Source of the DNA: Akkermansiaceae bacterium
GTDB taxonomy: Bacteria > Verrucomicrobiota > Verrucomicrobiia > Verrucomicrobiales > Akkermansiaceae
Assembly: GCA_903827375.1 (NCBI GenBank)
Contig: CAIKHZ010000030.1
Location: 1 to 64,000, forward strand
Direction: 5' to 3'
DNA: 64,000 nt
In this document: positions 60,846-64,000 of the stretch, in pieces
How positions within the stretch are numbered: position 1 is the stretch's first letter
How the letters are laid out: each line of letters opens with the position of its first letter
The notes under the pieces: model-generated
Told to the model about the DNA's origin: nothing
Databases searched by the model: none
What the model saw: only the letters and a program-made list of their open reading frames with translations
Program-made: the position numbers and the translations under genes

Positions 60846-62975
60846 ATGCACCCGTTCCTCGCTCCCGATTTTCACATCCGCTGGTCCACCCTCACCCCCG
60901 AACACATCGAGCCGGATATCCGCCACGCGCTGGATCTATCAAAACAGGACATTGAGGCGATCTGTTCGCAAGATCTAACGACGGCAACTTACCACAGCAC
61001 CTTTCTCGCCCTTGAGCAGGCCACCGAGGTGCTCGGCCGCGGCTGGGGCCGCCTGCAACACCTCGATTCCGTCAACGACAACCCAGCCCAGCGCGAGGGT
61101 CTCAACAAGATGCTGCCGGAGGTATCCGACTTTTATTCGTCGATTCCGCTCAACGCCCGGCTTTGGCACGCGATCAAGAGTGTTGCCGCCAGTCCTTCCG
61201 TTGCTTCGTTAACGCCAGTGCAACAGCGCTTTGTTGGGGAAACTCTCGCTGATTTTCGGCAGGCCGGTGCGGACCTGCCACCTGCACAAAAATTGCGCAT
61301 CGCTGCGATCGACGCTGAGTTATCCAAGCTCACCCAGGCCTACGCCGAACACGTTCTGGACTCGACCAATGCTTGGGAACTCATCATTGACGACGAGGCG
61401 AAACTCGCCGGACTGCCGGACTCAGCGAAGGCCGCTGCCGCCGCCAATGCCCGTGCCAAAGCAGCGACGGCGGATGCGACAGCTAATTCGACCGGCGACG
61501 AATACAGACCGTCGGCACAGCGCCTGACGTGGCGCTTTACACTGCATGCCCCATCGATGGTACCGGTGATGCAACACCTCCACGACGACGCCATCCGCCG
61601 CCAAATGTGGGAGGCATCCACCAAGGTCGGTGCTTATGGCGAATATGACAACTCGCCGCTGGTTTGGCAAATCCTGCAACTCCGGCAGGAAAAGGCAGCC
61701 ATCCTCGGCCACAGCCACTTCGCCGATCTGACGCTGCAACGGCGCATGGCCAAGAATGGCCGCACGGCCCTAGGCTTCATTGAGGACCTGCACGCCCGCA
61801 TTCACCGGACGTTTCTCGCTGAGTACCGCCAACTTGCGCATTACAAGGCCGCCAAGACCCGCCAACCCGAAACCCTGCTGGAGCCATGGCAAGTTGGCTA
61901 TTGGGCCGAGCGCCAACGCCAGGACGACTATGACTTCGACGAAGAGTCGCTAAGGCCGTATTTTCCAGTCGATGGCGTGATGACGGGCATGTTTGAGATT
62001 GCCTCGCGGCTCTTCGGCATCGCTATCCGCAAGTCTGACACCGTCTATCTCCAACCCGGCAGCAGATCTGACACTAACGAAACGCCCGAAACCGTAGAAG
62101 TCTGGCACCCCGAGTGCGCGTTTTATGAAATCCATGACAGCGCCAGCGGTGCCCATCTTGGTTCGTTCTATGCCGATTGGCACCCGCGCGAAAGCAAGCG
62201 CGGCGGAGCCTGGATGAACGGCCTGCACACCGGCGCGCTCGGCGAACCGCACCTCGGGCTTATCGTCGGCAACCTGACTCCGCCAGTGGATGGAAAGCCG
62301 GCCCTACTCACCCACGGCGAGGTGGAAACCATTTTTCATGAGTTTGGCCATCTACTGCATGGCATGCTCAGTGAGGTCCCCGTCAAATCCCTGTCAGGCA
62401 CCAACGTCCCGTGGGACTTTGTCGAATTGCCCTCACAGATCATGGAAAACTTCTGTTGGGACCGCCAGTCGCTGGACCTCTTCGCCCGCCACTATGAAAC
62501 CGACGCTCCCATCCCGAACTCACTATTCGACAAAATGATGGCCGCACGCAACTACCTGAGCGCCTCGGTATTCATGCGCCAACTCGCTCACGCCAAACTC
62601 GACCTCGAACTCCACAGCCACCTCGACGCCTACCTCGGCAATGACCTCGACGTCGTGGACCGTGAGATCCTCGCTGACTATCGGGCACCCCTCAACACCG
62701 AAACTCCGTCCATGGCCCGGCGCTTCAATCATCTGTTCAGTGATCCCACCGGCTATGCAGCCGGCTATTACTCATACAAATGGGCCGAAGTCTTGGATGC
62801 CGATGCCTTCACCCGCTTCCAAAGCGAAGGGATCCTCAATGCCGACACCGGCCGCGCCTTCCGTCAGCATATCCTCAGCCAAGGAAACTCAACCCCCCCA
62901 GAGGAACTCTACCGCCTCTTCATGGGCCGCGATCCTCAACTCGATCCGCTCCTCATCCGCGCCGGCCTCGCCTGA
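60846..62975 (+). CDS. M3-family oligopeptidase (oligopeptidase A-like)
   Basis: The product has 709 residues. The zinc site HEFGH is at residues 498-502 within ETIFHEFGHLLHGMLS, followed by the third-ligand block SQIMENFCWD. The C-terminal GYAAGYYSYKWAEVLDADAF block is typical of the PrlC/Dcp branch. It cleaves short peptides, including degraded signal peptides, in the cytoplasm. No export signal is present. The leader is C-rich (AACTCCCCATCCC). A perfect intrinsic terminator lies 77 bases after the stop. Confidence 0.9.
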   Translation: MHPFLAPDFHIRWSTLTPEHIEPDIRHALDLSKQDIEAICSQDLTTATYHSTFLALEQATEVLGRGWGRLQHLDSVNDNPAQREGLNKMLPEVSDFYSSIPLNARLWHAIKSVAASPSVASLTPVQQRFVGETLADFRQAGADLPPAQKLRIAAIDAELSKLTQAYAEHVLDSTNAWELIIDDEAKLAGLPDSAKAAAAANARAKAATADATANSTGDEYRPSAQRLTWRFTLHAPSMVPVMQHLHDDAIRRQMWEASTKVGAYGEYDNSPLVWQILQLRQEKAAILGHSHFADLTLQRRMAKNGRTALGFIEDLHARIHRTFLAEYRQLAHYKAAKTRQPETLLEPWQVGYWAERQRQDDYDFDEESLRPYFPVDGVMTGMFEIASRLFGIAIRKSDTVYLQPGSRSDTNETPETVEVWHPECAFYEIHDSASGAHLGSFYADWHPRESKRGGAWMNGLHTGALGEPHLGLIVGNLTPPVDGKPALLTHGEVETIFHEFGHLLHGMLSEVPVKSLSGTNVPWDFVELPSQIMENFCWDRQSLDLFARHYETDAPIPNSLFDKMMAARNYLSASVFMRQLAHAKLDLELHSHLDAYLGNDLDVVDREILADYRAPLNTETPSMARRFNHLFSDPTGYAAGYYSYKWAEVLDADAFTRFQSEGILNADTGRAFRQHILSQGNSTPPEELYRLFMGRDPQLDPLLIRAGLA

Positions 62976-63052
62976 ACTCCACCGGGCGCTGCACCTCCTG
63001 GCTGTGGCCCACCGCCACCTATCTCGACTTATTGCTGAGGCTCGCCCACACG

Positions 63053-63084
63053 AAAAAGCCGGACGGTTGCCCGTCCGGCTTTTT
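63053..63084. terminator. Bidirectional intrinsic terminator between the M3 peptidase and groL
   Basis: AAAAAGCCGGACGG and CCGTCCGGCTTTTT form a perfect 14-bp stem around TTGC. The A-run and T-run on either side allow it to serve both convergent genes. Confidence 0.92.
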
Positions 63085-63155
63085 GATAATGCAATAGGTA
63101 TGATGGTATTTGTCAGGCACGACGAATGGAAAAACCACCGCCGCGGCCCGCCAAC

Positions 63156-64000
63156 TTACATCATGCCACCCATGCCGCCGTGGTCATGACCGCCGCCGCC
63201 AGAAGGTGGGGCTTCCTTGGAGGGCAGCTCGGTGATGAGAGCCTCGGTGGTGAGCAGCAGGCCCGAGATGGACGCGGCGTTTTGCAACGCGGTGCGAGTC
63301 ACCTTGGTGGGATCGACCACGCCGGAAGCGATTAGGTCTTCGTAGGTGTCGGTGGCCACATTGTAGCCGTAGCCGTCCTTGTGGTTCTTGACGTTCTCAA
63401 CGATGAGGGCGGCTTCGCGGCCGGCATTGGCAACGAGTTGGCGCAACGGAGCTTCCACGGCGCGGGCAACAATGCCCATGCCGGTGCGCTCATCTTCGTT
63501 AGATGCAGCATCGCAGCACTTCGCATCACACGCTGCCTTGAGGGCGCGGATCAGAGCGGTGCCACCGCCAGCGACGATGCCTTCTTCAACGGCCGCACGG
63601 GTCGCGTGGAGGGCGTCTTCGACGCGGGCTTTCTTTTCCTTCATCTCGGTTTCGGTTGCAGCACCGACGTTGATGACGGCCACACCACCGGCCAGCTTGG
63701 CAAGGCGCTCTTGGAGCTTCTCGCGGTCGTAATCGCTGGTGGTGTCGTCAATCTGGCGACGGATTTGGTTGACGCGGCCGGTGATGGCTTCGGAGGTACC
63801 GCCACCTTCAACGATGGTGGTATTTTCCTTGGTGATGGTGATGCGCTTGGCGGAGCCGAGGTCGCTCAGTTCCACACCTTCAAGCTTGATGCCAAGGTCG
63901 TCGGTGATGACGCGTCCACCGGTGAGGATGGCCAGGTCTTCGAGCATCGCCTTGCGGCGGTCGCCAAAGCCGGGGGCTTTGACTGCGGCGATATTAAGGA
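63156..64000 (-). CDS. groL: Chaperonin GroEL, C-terminal part (5' end outside window)
   Basis: About 281 residues are visible, from [20 protein letters not shown] to the end. GroEL hallmarks include [42 protein letters not shown] and the terminal glycine/methionine tail ([12 protein letters not shown]). The chaperonin folds proteins in an ATP-driven double ring. Slightly unusual is a cysteine cluster ([11 protein letters not shown]) just after the GGGTAL block, where most homologues have charged residues, and histidines in the tail. Both might bind metal, but that is conjecture. Confidence 0.95.
   Translation of the reverse strand, partial: LNIAAVKAPGFGDRRKAMLEDLAILTGGRVITDDLGIKLEGVELSDLGSAKRITITKENTTIVEGGGTSEAITGRVNQIRRQIDDTTSDYDREKLQERLAKLAGGVAVINVGAATETEMKEKKARVEDALHATRAAVEEGIVAGGGTALIRALKAACDAKCCDAASNEDERTGMGIVARAVEAPLRQLVANAGREAALIVENVKNHKDGYGYNVATDTYEDLIASGVVDPTKVTRTALQNAASISGLLLTTEALITELPSKEAPPSGGGGHDHGGMGGMM

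Overview
The window reads as chromosomal DNA of a high-GC, free-living bacterium, most likely in the Verrucomicrobiota. This placement is inference, based on two HzsA-related multihaem proteins, an autotransporter-associated beta-strand remnant, secreted GH127 and DUF5695-like proteins, a DUF6580-like membrane protein, and dense intergenic repeats. No rRNA, tRNA or CRISPR array was found. Many genes lack a visible Shine-Dalgarno sequence. Their leaders are rich in C and A and poor in G, and in several cases consist of a run of 7 to 13 C just before the start codon.

Layout. 1-1067: remnant of an IS3-family insertion sequence, with its frameshift heptamer intact, abutting the tail of an unidentified coiled-coil gene. 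1135-7913: a complete four-gene Wadjet (jetABCD) plasmid/phage defence operon, with a 7-bp tandem repeat between jetA and jetB. 8082-8594: coaD. 8614-11824 (minus): a corrinoid-dependent methyl-transfer cluster (homocysteine methyltransferase, UroD-fold methyltransferase, B12-binding protein, DUF6580 membrane protein). 12113-20350: a 2745-residue exported alpha-2-macroglobulin-like protein flanked by TPR arrays, without the expected thioester glutamine. 20540-21438: a frameshifted autotransporter-repeat pseudogene and a 49-bp tandem hairpin repeat. 21571-24962: a small sugar-catabolic run (exported lyxose-isomerase-like cupin, SDR, deoC, zinc alcohol dehydrogenase). 24972-27390: a lipoprotein, cysE, and a divergent Rrf2 regulator whose start codon overlaps that of cysE. 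27469-32648 (minus): two tandem HzsA-related c-type haem proteins. 32977-41813: a surface-glycan cluster (MBOAT acyltransferase, SGNH-like partner, CgeB-like, GT25, DUF535 and two GT10 proteins), interrupted by a MazF-type toxin-antitoxin pair bracketed by two copies of the 3' end of the SGNH-like gene. 42042-45071: avtA, a peroxiredoxin and a 4-hydroxyproline epimerase. 45281-50460 (minus): a two-gene polysaccharide-degrading unit (GH127 then DUF5695). 50657-52011 (minus): lipoprotein MsrB and an sdhB without sdhA or sdhC beside it. 52253-52375: a candidate small-RNA unit. 52622-56741 (minus): a full arsRCDA-acr3 arsenic operon. 56931-63155: an M6-like secreted protease, gamma-carbonic anhydrase-like protein, bifunctional nuclease domain protein, YhaM-like exoribonuclease and M3 oligopeptidase. 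63156-64000 (minus): the C-terminal part of groL.

The coherent systems are Wadjet defence, corrinoid methyl transfer to homocysteine, arsenic resistance, glycan assembly and glycan degradation. The least explained features are the TA cassette between duplicated gene ends, the giant TPR-A2M-TPR protein without a thioester, the HzsA-related pair, the C-tract leaders, the orphan small-RNA unit, and a strong window-wide preference for the pentamer GTTAG/CTAAC.
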